This document shows positions 32,880-39,484 of a stretch of DNA of 39,484 nt, piece by piece (the first letter of the stretch is position 1; each line of letters opens with the position of its first letter). The notes under the pieces were generated by a model. The model saw nothing but the letters and a program-made list of their open reading frames with translations, did no database searches and was not told the DNA's origin. This stretch comes from an uncultured Lachnospiraceae bacterium (lineage in GTDB: Bacteria > Bacillota > Clostridia > Lachnospirales > Lachnospiraceae), in the NCBI GenBank assembly GCA_947570615.1, contig CANOVJ010000037.1:1-39484 (forward strand), in the 5' to 3' direction. A program made the translations under genes and the position numbers.

Positions 32880-34001
32880 TCAGTGATCAAAATGCGCGGA
32901 AACCTCTTTCAGGTTTTCGATAATGGGCAAATGCCGGGGACATACCCTCTCGCACTGGCCGCACCCCACACAGTCCCCGGCCCTGCCGAACTTTTGCGCC
33001 AGAGTCGCGTAATTGCTGAAATTGACCGTCCACCCCTTCTCCTCAAGGTGCTCCCGCATGTCCTCGTTGTACAGGGAGAAATACTGTGGAATGGCGATTT
33101 TCGCCGGGCACCCCGCCGTGCAGTAGGAACAGCCGGTACAGGGGATGGCGATCTGTCCGTTAATGATATCCGCCGCCCTGTGACAGAGCGCTTTCTCCTG
33201 CTCTGTGAGGGGACTGAAATTTTCCATGTAGCCGGTATTGTCCTCCATCTGTCCGATATCCGACATTCCGGAGAGCACCACCATCACATGATCCAGCGAC
33301 GCCGCAAAACGAATGGCCCAGCTGGGTACAGACAGATCCGCGTCATAATCCCGGAACAGCTTTTCAGCCTCCCCGGGTACCCGCGCCAGCGTGCCGCCCT
33401 TGACAGGCTCCATCACGATGACGGGTTTACCGTGCTTTACGGCGACCTCATAGCATGCCCGGGACTGTATCCATTCGCTCTCCCAGTCCAGATAGTTGAT
33501 CTGCAGCTGGACAAATTCCATTTCGGGGTGCCTTATGAGGATCTCGTCCAGCAGACTGGCGCTGTCATGGCAGGAAAATCCGGCGTGCCTTACAAGGCCC
33601 TGGGCCTTCTTCTCCAGAAGCCAGTTAAAGCAGTCGAATTTCTCGTACTTCGGCAGCATGGAGCTCTCAATGCCGTGCAACAGATAATAATCAAAATATC
33701 CCGCTCCGGTTTTCTCAAGCTGTGAATGGAAGACCTGATCCCGCTCCTGCATGGAGTTGAAAAATCCGGCGTGGAGCTTTGTGGCAAGGGTAAAGCTCTC
33801 CCTGGGATAGCGGTCAACCAGCGCCGTCTTCGCCACGCTCTCGCTGGCAAAGCCATTGTACATCAGAGCCGTGTCAAAGTATGTAAATCCTTTTTCGATG
33901 AATAAATCCACCATCCTTTTCACCTGCTCGATGTCCACATCGGCGTCATTTGTTTTGTCCAGTAACGGCATGCGCATTAAACCAAAACCAGGTTTTTTCA
34001 T
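32880..34001 (-). CDS. Aldo/keto reductase with two [4Fe-4S] ferredoxin sites
   Basis: A 373-residue fusion of an aldo/keto reductase barrel and a C-terminal ferredoxin domain, a type common in strict anaerobes. The barrel has the catalytic set D43, Y48, K75 and H109. The C-terminal domain carries CTGCSYCTAGCP (288-299) and CVGCGQCERVCP (344-355), which would hold two 4Fe-4S clusters and pass electrons to or from the barrel. Substrate and electron partner are not known. AGGAGG precedes the ATG at 34001 by nine bases, with its own promoter behind it. Confidence 0.93.
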   Translation of the reverse strand: MKKPGFGLMRMPLLDKTNDADVDIEQVKRMVDLFIEKGFTYFDTALMYNGFASESVAKTALVDRYPRESFTLATKLHAGFFNSMQERDQVFHSQLEKTGAGYFDYYLLHGIESSMLPKYEKFDCFNWLLEKKAQGLVRHAGFSCHDSASLLDEILIRHPEMEFVQLQINYLDWESEWIQSRACYEVAVKHGKPVIVMEPVKGGTLARVPGEAEKLFRDYDADLSVPSWAIRFAASLDHVMVVLSGMSDIGQMEDNTGYMENFSPLTEQEKALCHRAADIINGQIAIPCTGCSYCTAGCPAKIAIPQYFSLYNEDMREHLEEKGWTVNFSNYATLAQKFGRAGDCVGCGQCERVCPRHLPIIENLKEVSAHFDH

Positions 34002-34033
34002 GCGGCTGTTCCTCCTGTCTCCTTTTAAATTTT

Positions 34034-34062
34034 ATCATACCATTTTCCATGTACGGGAACAA
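34034..34062 (-). promoter_or_regulatory. Promoter of the Fe-S aldo/keto reductase
   Basis: On the minus strand, TTGTTC (34057-34062), 17 bases, TATGAT (34034-34039) preceded by TGG (extended -10), about 30 bases before the ATG. Confidence 0.7.
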
Positions 34063-34101
34063 GCACATTCCGTCGTTGTTTATTTGTTGAGATTTGTGTA
34101 A

Positions 34102-34107
34102 TATAAT
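34102..34107 (+). promoter_or_regulatory. Candidate -10 box of the second two-component/ABC operon
   Basis: A perfect TATAAT about 100 bases ahead of the response regulator start. No convincing -35 hexamer lies at the right distance, so the promoter may need an activator, possibly the regulator itself. Confidence 0.4.
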
Positions 34108-34208
34108 TTTCTGTGCGGATTGCCGGGAAAACCACTGCCGGCGGCAGGCTGCATCCGTTATGCAAAACAGACCCGAACACCTGAGAAACCGGATAAGGAA
34201 AGGTAAAA

Positions 34209-34883
34209 ATGGCTTACAGGATATTGATCATAGACGACGATGTGGCGCTTCTGAAAATGCTGAAAAGATATTTTGAAATGAAACGATACGAGGTGATCAC
34301 GGCAGAAAGCGGCCCCGAAGGCCTGCGCAGAATGAACCCGCAGCCGGATATCATATTGCTGGATGTAAATATGCCGGGGCTCGACGGGATAGAGGTGTGC
34401 CGCAGGATACGGGACAGAGTAACCTGCCCCGTTTTGTTTCTGACGGCGCGGGTGGAGGAGCAGGACATTGTAAACGGTCTTTCCTCGGGCGGCGACGATT
34501 ATATTTTAAAGCCCTTTCGCTTAAGGGAGCTGGATGCAAGGATCACAGCCCATCTGAAACGGGAGACGCGGCGCAGGGACAGGACCCGGTGCCTCTTTCA
34601 GGGAGAACTGACCATCGATTATAAGGCGAAGACCGTACAGATTCACGAAGCTTACCTGGCGCTGACCGGCCTGGAATACGAGATCCTTGCGTTTTTGTCC
34701 ATGAATCCGGGAATGGTCTTTGACAGAGAGCGGATCTATGAGAAGGTCTGCGGCTTTGACGCTGAGGGGGACAGCAGGGTCGTTACGGAGCTGATCCGCA
34801 GAATCCGGAAAAAGCTCAGGACATATACTGAAACGGAATATATTGAAACCGTATGGGGGATGGGCTACCGATGGATAAAATAA
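34209..34883 (+). CDS. OmpR-family response regulator (second module)
   Basis: A 224-residue regulator with a receiver domain (acidic pair at 9-11, phospho-acceptor D52 in LLDVNMPGLDG, K101 in YILKPF) and a C-terminal winged helix ending in WGMGYRWIK. It is the first gene of a five-gene operon with a membrane sensor kinase and an ABC-2-type exporter. This arrangement is common for self-inducing peptide-antibiotic or lantibiotic resistance units in clostridia. The ATG at 34209 has GGAAAGG about five bases upstream. It overlaps the kinase gene by 13 bases. Confidence 0.93.
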   Translation: MAYRILIIDDDVALLKMLKRYFEMKRYEVITAESGPEGLRRMNPQPDIILLDVNMPGLDGIEVCRRIRDRVTCPVLFLTARVEEQDIVNGLSSGGDDYILKPFRLRELDARITAHLKRETRRRDRTRCLFQGELTIDYKAKTVQIHEAYLALTGLEYEILAFLSMNPGMVFDRERIYEKVCGFDAEGDSRVVTELIRRIRKKLRTYTETEYIETVWGMGYRWIK

Positions 34884-36052
34884 GAAATCTTTCTCTGAAA
34901 AAAACGATTCTTTTATACATGGCCGTGGCGCTGTCCGGGAGCTTTCTTCTCTCGGCCGCCGTTGCCAGGATCGCCGCCCGAACGCAGATGCGTATCTGGT
35001 GGAATTATGTGGACCAGGAGGCCTACTTTCAGGCGATCGAAAAGGAAGGGCCTTATTATGTGGCGGATATCCGCAGACCGGACGATTATGAGATGACGCC
35101 CTCAGACCATTTCGTGTCGGAGCTGTGCGACTTTTTACAGACCTATGCCGTACTTCTCCTGTCCATGGCGGGAAGCTGCGGGGCGGTTTTTCTTTTTTAT
35201 CGTAGCAAGCTGAAAAGACCGATCAGGGAGCTGACTCTGGCCTCAGAAAGGATTGCCGAAAACTGTCTGGATTTTCGCGTCACATATGAAAATAAGGATG
35301 AGATGGGCGCGCTCTGCATGGGATTCGAGAAAATGCGGGAGCAGCTTGCCATAAACAACCGGGCCTTATGGAGAACCATTGAGGAGGAAAAAATGCTTCG
35401 GGCGGCAATCGCCCACGATATCCGCTCTCCCCTGTCCGTTCTGAAGGGGTATCAGGAAATACTCATGGAATATCTGCCGGGGGCGGACGCCGACATGGAC
35501 CAGGCCCTGGAAATGCTGCTGGAAAGCTGGCGGCAGATCGATCGTATGGACGCTTTCGTGGAGGCCATGCGCAAAATGAACAGTCTGGAAAGCCGAAAGC
35601 CGGCGGCTGCGCAGATTCCCATCCGGCAGCTGGAGGCGGAGATCCGGGCTGAGCTTGCCATTCTGGAAAAGGAATATGGAAAAGAATCCGTTTTACAGGC
35701 ATCGGCGTCAGAGGAAGGATTTTGGGGAGATAAGGAGATCATTCTGGAGGTGACGGAAAATCTGCTGTCAAACGCCTTTCGTTATGGAAAACGACAGGTT
35801 GCGGTTCTGATAAAGGCGGAGCGCTCCCGGCTAAAGGTCTGCGTCCGTGACGACGGCGACGGCTTTTTGGAGGACGCGGAAAAAATCACGGAGGCGTTCC
35901 ACGGGCGGAATGTAAAGGACAGCCTCAGGCACGCGGGGATCGGAATGTATATCAGCAGACTGTACTGTGAAAAGCACGAAGGGAAGCTGATTCTGGAAAA
36001 TGAGGAGCAGGGAGGCGCTGTGGTAACGGCAATATTCGGGCGGATCGCATAA
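34871..36052 (+). CDS. Membrane sensor histidine kinase (second module)
   Basis: A 393-residue kinase with two transmembrane helices (about 12-34 and 91-110) around a short extracytoplasmic stretch of some 55 residues, a HAMP-like linker, and the dimerisation box AIAHDIRSPLSVLKG with H182. The ATPase domain has N-box ENLLSNAFRYG, RDDGDGF and GIGMYISRLYCEKH. The frame opens at 34853, but the ATG at 34871 has GGATGGG six bases upstream and begins close to the first helix. A hairpin overlaps its stop codon, so downstream transporter expression may be reduced relative to the sensor. Confidence 0.92.
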   Translation: MDKIRNLSLKKTILLYMAVALSGSFLLSAAVARIAARTQMRIWWNYVDQEAYFQAIEKEGPYYVADIRRPDDYEMTPSDHFVSELCDFLQTYAVLLLSMAGSCGAVFLFYRSKLKRPIRELTLASERIAENCLDFRVTYENKDEMGALCMGFEKMREQLAINNRALWRTIEEEKMLRAAIAHDIRSPLSVLKGYQEILMEYLPGADADMDQALEMLLESWRQIDRMDAFVEAMRKMNSLESRKPAAAQIPIRQLEAEIRAELAILEKEYGKESVLQASASEEGFWGDKEIILEVTENLLSNAFRYGKRQVAVLIKAERSRLKVCVRDDGDGFLEDAEKITEAFHGRNVKDSLRHAGIGMYISRLYCEKHEGKLILENEEQGGAVVTAIFGRIA

Positions 36053-36062
36053 GCGATCCGCC
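36039..36062 (+). terminator. Hairpin overlapping the kinase stop codon
   Basis: GGCGGATCGC (36039-36048) and GCGATCCGCC (36053-36062) pair over 10 bases around a 4-base loop, ATAA, which contains most of the kinase stop. GTTGTCTTTCT follows, a broken T-tract, so partial termination inside the operon is likely. Confidence 0.65.
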
Positions 36063-36134
36063 GTTGTCTTTCTGTTGAGATTTCTCTTTTATACTGGATT
36101 TATCAAAAAACAGAAGATATTTACAGGAGGAATT

Positions 36135-37199
36135 ATGTGGTCAGTTTTAAAAAGAGAAGTAAGGAATTATATCCAAAACCCCCTGTTCTGGATGGGGATC
36201 GCAGTGGGCGCTTTGATGATATACCAGAATGTAATCCCCTATCTGAACATCCATTACCTGGGGGAAGGGGAAACCATAGCCTGCGAGGGTCCGGAAACGT
36301 TTCGCGACGGGGACGTTTTTGAGGGGTATGTGCCCACAGAGGAAGAGCAGAGACGGGAAATGTGGGAGGACCAGATACGAAAAATCCTGATTTCCGACTT
36401 TGCGCTGGACGATGCCGCGGCCCGCTCCCTTATCAGCGGGATGAAGGAAATGGATTTCAGAAGCGCCTGCGCATATCTGGAGGAATACGGATTCCCCTAT
36501 GCGGCGTATTATTATGCGGACACGGCATATCACAGGGGAACGCGGGAGGAAATCAATTCTTATATTGCACAGAAGCTGGAAGGCAGGACATTTTCTTATT
36601 ACTTTTCAAGAAAATTTGCCGATTTTGCGGGACTGTTCATGGGCTTTTTCGCAACGATCCTGCTCTCCCTTCTGTTTTTACAGGATACCCGAAGGAATAC
36701 CTGGGAGCTGCTCCACACAAAGCCTGTCAGAGCGGGAAGCTATCTGGCGGGCAAGGCAGGAGGCGGTTTCTCAGTCTGTCTGATCGCGCTGGCCGTGCTG
36801 AACCTGATCTTCTTCGGTTTATGCTCCGCATCCGTGGCAGAGAGTGGATTCAGGGTGGAGCTGGCGGACTTTCTGCTGGCGACCTGTCTCTATATCCTGC
36901 CCAATATGCTGATGATCGTAAGCGTCTACAGCCTGATTTCCCTGTTATTCAAAAGCCCGCTGCCGGCCGTACCGCTTCTGCTGCTCTACATGGTGTACTC
37001 CAATATGGGCGGCAGGAACGCCGATGGCGTTTATGGATATCATGGCAGGCCGCTGGCAATTATGGTGCGGTTTCCGGGAACCCTTTTTGACACCACTCCC
37101 CCGCCGATGGCGCTGCTCAATCAGAGCTTCCTGATCCTGGCTGCCATGTGCATTTTCTTTATCTCGGTACAGATCTGGAAAAGGAGGCGCATATATTGA
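36135..37199 (+). CDS. ABC-2-type permease, first subunit
   Basis: A 354-residue membrane protein with one N-terminal helix (about 15-35), a hydrophilic extracytoplasmic domain of about 135 residues, and a group of five to six C-terminal helices (from about 175), the layout of ABC-2-type exporter permeases. I do not recognise a specific subfamily. The frame opens at 36075, but GGAGG four bases ahead of the ATG at 36135 sets the start. It is co-transcribed with a second small permease and an ATPase. Together with the two-component genes it looks like a toxic-peptide exporter; the substrate is unknown. Confidence 0.82.
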   Translation: MWSVLKREVRNYIQNPLFWMGIAVGALMIYQNVIPYLNIHYLGEGETIACEGPETFRDGDVFEGYVPTEEEQRREMWEDQIRKILISDFALDDAAARSLISGMKEMDFRSACAYLEEYGFPYAAYYYADTAYHRGTREEINSYIAQKLEGRTFSYYFSRKFADFAGLFMGFFATILLSLLFLQDTRRNTWELLHTKPVRAGSYLAGKAGGGFSVCLIALAVLNLIFFGLCSASVAESGFRVELADFLLATCLYILPNMLMIVSVYSLISLLFKSPLPAVPLLLLYMVYSNMGGRNADGVYGYHGRPLAIMVRFPGTLFDTTPPPMALLNQSFLILAAMCIFFISVQIWKRRRIY

Positions 37200-37894
37200 G
37201 GTACGAAACCAAAATCGCCCTTCCCTCTTACAAAATCGCCTGCGCCCTGTTCTTTGTGGTGATGCTGAGCCTGGTCAGGGGGGTGACTTACTCTTATGAG
37301 ATCGGGATCGCAATGGAAGCCCCCATGGCGATTCTGGCCGCGGCGCTCTGCGCGGATACCTGGACGCAGGAGATTACCGGCAGGCGGTGGGAAATACAGC
37401 GCCTGTACCCCATGAAAAAGAGAATTTCTTCCATATACAGGAGACTTCTGATACAGGAGCTGTTTCTCTCAGCGATTGCGGCTGCCGGGTATGGGCTGTT
37501 CTTTCTGTTTCAAAGTCCCGGAACAGCCACAGAAGACGGTCTGGGGGGCGAAATCTGTCAGTTTTCCGTATACCTTGCCGCCGTGGTCGTCACCCTCTTC
37601 TTCTGGGGGCTTTTGTCCAATCTGCTCTCCTGTCTGTTTCGGAATATGTGGGCGGGAACCGGCGGCAGCCTGCTGCTGTGGCTGCTCACAAACTCCAGCG
37701 CAGGAGACAGATGCCTGGGCGTGTGGAATCTGTTCTCCTATACCTTCCGGTCTGTGGAAGGCGGTGATTTTCGCTGGGTATATGGAAAAATCGCCTGTGT
37801 CTGCATGGGAATCATGGCGGCGTCAGCCCTGCCCGGAATCATCAAACGCTGTCATGCTCCGCGAGTCAGCTTATTGAATAAAAAACGAGGATGA
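37196..37894 (+). CDS. ABC-2-type permease, second subunit (TTG start)
   Basis: A 232-residue membrane protein with about six hydrophobic segments and little soluble sequence. The frame can be extended to an ATG at 37148 inside the previous gene. AAGGAGG eight bases before the TTG at 37196, and the TTGA overlap with the previous stop, favour the TTG start. No conserved motif is recognised; the call rests on topology and its place between a permease and an ATPase gene. It probably forms a heterodimeric channel with the preceding subunit. Confidence 0.75.
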   Translation: MRYETKIALPSYKIACALFFVVMLSLVRGVTYSYEIGIAMEAPMAILAAALCADTWTQEITGRRWEIQRLYPMKKRISSIYRRLLIQELFLSAIAAAGYGLFFLFQSPGTATEDGLGGEICQFSVYLAAVVVTLFFWGLLSNLLSCLFRNMWAGTGGSLLLWLLTNSSAGDRCLGVWNLFSYTFRSVEGGDFRWVYGKIACVCMGIMAASALPGIIKRCHAPRVSLLNKKRG

Positions 37895-37919
37895 AATTGA
37901 AAGGAGCACGGTTATCATT

Positions 37920-38789
37920 ATGGGAATGAAGATAGAGGATTTAACGGTGACGTTCAAAAACAGAATAAGGGCAGTGGATCATGCCAGTCTGGAGATCCCC
38001 GGGGGGATTTTCGGGCTGCTTGGGGAAAACGGAGCGGGAAAAACAACGCTGATGCGGGTGCTCACCACTGTGCTTGCGCCCTCCGACGGCAGGGTGAGCC
38101 TGGATGGAATTCTCTACTGCCAGAGAAATTATGAAAAAATACAGAGAAAAATCGGATATCTGCCCCAGGAGATCGATCTGTATCCGGGCCTGACCGTACA
38201 GGAATGCCTGGAGTATATGGGGGACTTATCAGGCATCTCCGGACAGACCTGCAGGGAGCGCATCCGATACTATCTTGAAAGAACCGGCCTGCAGGAGCAT
38301 CGCAGGAAGAAGATCAGACAGCTCTCCGGCGGCATGAAACGGCGAGTGGCTCTTGTCCAGGCCCTTTTAAACGAGCCGGAATTTCTGATCGTGGACGAAC
38401 CCACCACCGGCCTGGACCCGGAAGAGAGGATCCGTATCAGAAACCTGCTGGTGGATTTTTCCAGGGGGCGCACCGTTTTGTTTTCCACCCATATGGTGGA
38501 AGACCTGGCAGCCACCTGTAACCGGCTTGCCGTCATGAAAAAGGAGAAATTCCTTTTTGCCGGGACCATGAAGGAGCTGTCCGAACAGGCCAGAGGACAC
38601 GTCTGGAGCTGCCGGGCGGCGGATGAGGCGGCAGCCCGGCAGCTGGAAAAAAATTATCATGTTTCGTTGAAGCAGTATGCGGGAGACGAATTACAGATGA
38701 AGCTGATCAGCAAAACGCCGCCTCTGGTCGAATGCCGCCCCTGCGAGCCGACGCCTGAGGACGCTTACATTTATGTCACGAACAGATGA
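37920..38789 (+). CDS. ABC transporter ATP-binding protein (ABC-2 exporter)
   Basis: A 289-residue ATPase energising the two permeases upstream. It has Walker A GENGAGKTT, Q-loop GYLPQEIDLYPGLTVQE, signature LSGGMKRRVALVQAL, Walker B IVDEPTTGLDPEERIR and H-loop FSTHMVEDL. The C-terminal 70 residues form the small accessory domain common in drug- and lantibiotic-export ATPases. The ATG at 37920 lies 13 bases after AAGGAG, a long spacing; the ATG at 37926 is a less likely start. It is the last gene of the operon. Confidence 0.93.
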   Translation: MGMKIEDLTVTFKNRIRAVDHASLEIPGGIFGLLGENGAGKTTLMRVLTTVLAPSDGRVSLDGILYCQRNYEKIQRKIGYLPQEIDLYPGLTVQECLEYMGDLSGISGQTCRERIRYYLERTGLQEHRRKKIRQLSGGMKRRVALVQALLNEPEFLIVDEPTTGLDPEERIRIRNLLVDFSRGRTVLFSTHMVEDLAATCNRLAVMKKEKFLFAGTMKELSEQARGHVWSCRAADEAAARQLEKNYHVSLKQYAGDELQMKLISKTPPLVECRPCEPTPEDAYIYVTNR

Positions 38790-38810
38790 CAGATTCATCC
38801 AAAAAAAGTT

Positions 38811-38901
38811 TTGGGTCGCAAATGCTTCTGACTGTTGTCGGGAGCATTTGTGTCTGGCAGAGAAAATTTTCTCTTTACGCAACGCGTGGCCTGCGCGTTG
38901 C
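38811..38901. other. Cluster of three inverted repeats after the exporter operon
   Basis: CAAATGCT (38819-38826) with AGCATTTG (38843-38850), the palindrome GAGAAAATTTTCTC (38861-38874), and GCAACGCG (38879-38886) with CGCGTTGC (38894-38901) follow each other within 91 bases. They may include the terminators of the exporter operon and of the convergent small gene, but none has a long T-tract. Confidence 0.6.
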
Positions 38902-38944
38902 TACGCCCCTTATTTATCGCTCCTGTACATAAATGGCTCAAATA

Positions 38945-39169
38945 TTACAGTATCTGAGCTCTCCCCGTATATGGATGAGTCTCTGCATATGCGGCTGCCT
39001 TTGCAGCAAATTCACCCGGCTTCATTTTATCAAAATATTCCCGCTGCCATACGGTATAATCGAAATCGTCCCTTTTAATAAGGGAAATGAAATACTCCGC
39101 ATCCATAACTCCCATTTTTTCCACAAGACATGCAAATCCCTGATCTAAAACTTTTACCGCATTCGTCAT
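38945..39169 (-). CDS. Small protein paired with a PIN-domain remnant
   Basis: A 74-residue soluble protein with no membrane segment. It is mostly helical, with a charged middle (ISLIKRDDFDYTVWQREYFD at about 29-48) and an Ala-rich helix before the end. It resembles small conserved proteins I have seen in Lachnospiraceae, without a known function. The ATG at 39169 overlaps the stop of a PIN-domain fragment as ATGA, and GGAGG lies nine bases upstream, so the two were translated together. An antitoxin role is possible, but toxin-first order would be unusual and the pairing is inferred only from overlap. Confidence 0.65.
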   Translation of the reverse strand: MTNAVKVLDQGFACLVEKMGVMDAEYFISLIKRDDFDYTVWQREYFDKMKPGEFAAKAAAYAETHPYTGRAQIL

Positions 39170-39327
39170 TCTCCATCTGCCTCCATTCTTCTGATAAACT
39201 CTCCCGGCGTTACAAGTCTGATTTTTTCATTCTGACATTTTAAGAGTCTGTCATCTGTAGTTACAAAATAATTGCATCTGGATATACTCTCACGCTTTTT
39301 TCTGCTCTCCTCATATTTTAATTGACT
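39166..39327 (-). pseudogene. C-terminal remnant of a PIN-domain (VapC-like) ribonuclease
   Basis: The frame is open for 53 codons, from after a TAA at 39328-39330 to the TGA at 39166-39168, with no usable start. It reads SQLKYEESRKKRES, then CNYFVTTDDRLLK and LVTPGEFIRR, which matches the C-terminal end of PIN-domain toxins, including the conserved TTDDRLL acidic cluster. The N-terminal two thirds and most active-site residues are missing. The remaining 157 bases to the window edge (39328-39484) hold no recognisable gene. Confidence 0.7.
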
Positions 39328-39484
39328 TTATTGCTTAATCTTAGCATAAATGTCGAAAATAAACCATATGATTAACTCTTATCAGGAACACGAAAATGAA
39401 AGAATATTGACGAAAGCATAAGAAAATACAATCAACTACCCCGGTGCAAGCACTCAAGCACTGTGCTCGGGCTCCTACGTCGCC

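Noticed and set aside
1-39484. CRISPR array, tRNA, rRNA, integrase, transposase or phage structural genes
   Set aside because: No regularly spaced repeats, no cloverleaf-like sequences and no recognisable recombinase or phage proteins were seen on either strand. The only tandem repeats are the short ones reported.

Overview
The window looks like a chromosomal segment of a gut anaerobe of the Firmicutes, most likely Lachnospiraceae (Clostridium cluster XIVa). The evidence is strong AGGAGG ribosome sites, a rubrerythrin, an iron-sulfur aldo/keto reductase, many ABC transporter and two-component modules, and AT-rich accessory islands between GC-rich housekeeping stretches. No rRNA, tRNA, integrase or CRISPR array is visible. 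The assignment is inferred from gene style, not from a marker gene.

Layout. (1) 1-6775, minus strand: a type I restriction-modification locus in the order Xre regulator, hsdM, hsdS, a membrane protein with cysteine pairs, a DUF1016/YhcG-type nuclease, and hsdR (cut by the window edge). (2) 7021-9525: adenine deaminase (plus) and rubrerythrin (minus), converging on a two-way terminator. (3) 9717-16729, minus: an SLC13/ArsB-like anion permease, a PHP-family phosphatase, a response regulator, a membrane-free histidine kinase, and an ABC ATPase with a large FtsX-type permease. (4) 16781-19913, minus, AT-rich: a HEPN protein coupled to a 901-residue double NTPase, the best candidate here for an undescribed (probably defence) system. 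(5) 20013-22426: a LysR regulator divergent from a MATE exporter. (6) 22508-24057: a gene graveyard with remnants of a sugar ABC permease, an AraC regulator, a truncated RhuM gene and a collapsed GH29 fucosidase. (7) 24096-30996, minus: a heterodimeric ABC exporter preceded by a polar amino acid ABC uptake operon with its own GntR regulator. (8) 31240-34001, minus: an AAA-ATPase-like/PD-(D/E)XK protein and an Fe-S aldo/keto reductase. (9) 34209-38789, plus: a response regulator, a membrane histidine kinase and a three-gene ABC-2 exporter. (10) 38811-39484: hairpins, a small conserved-looking protein and a PIN-domain remnant.

Working together: two separate sensor-plus-ABC modules (regions 3 and 9) look like envelope-stress or peptide-antibiotic detoxification units. 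Regions 1 and 4 look like defence against mobile DNA. Region 6 shows this chromosome is losing carbohydrate-use genes. Coordinates and translations come directly from the sequence; family names rest on motif recognition without database searches.
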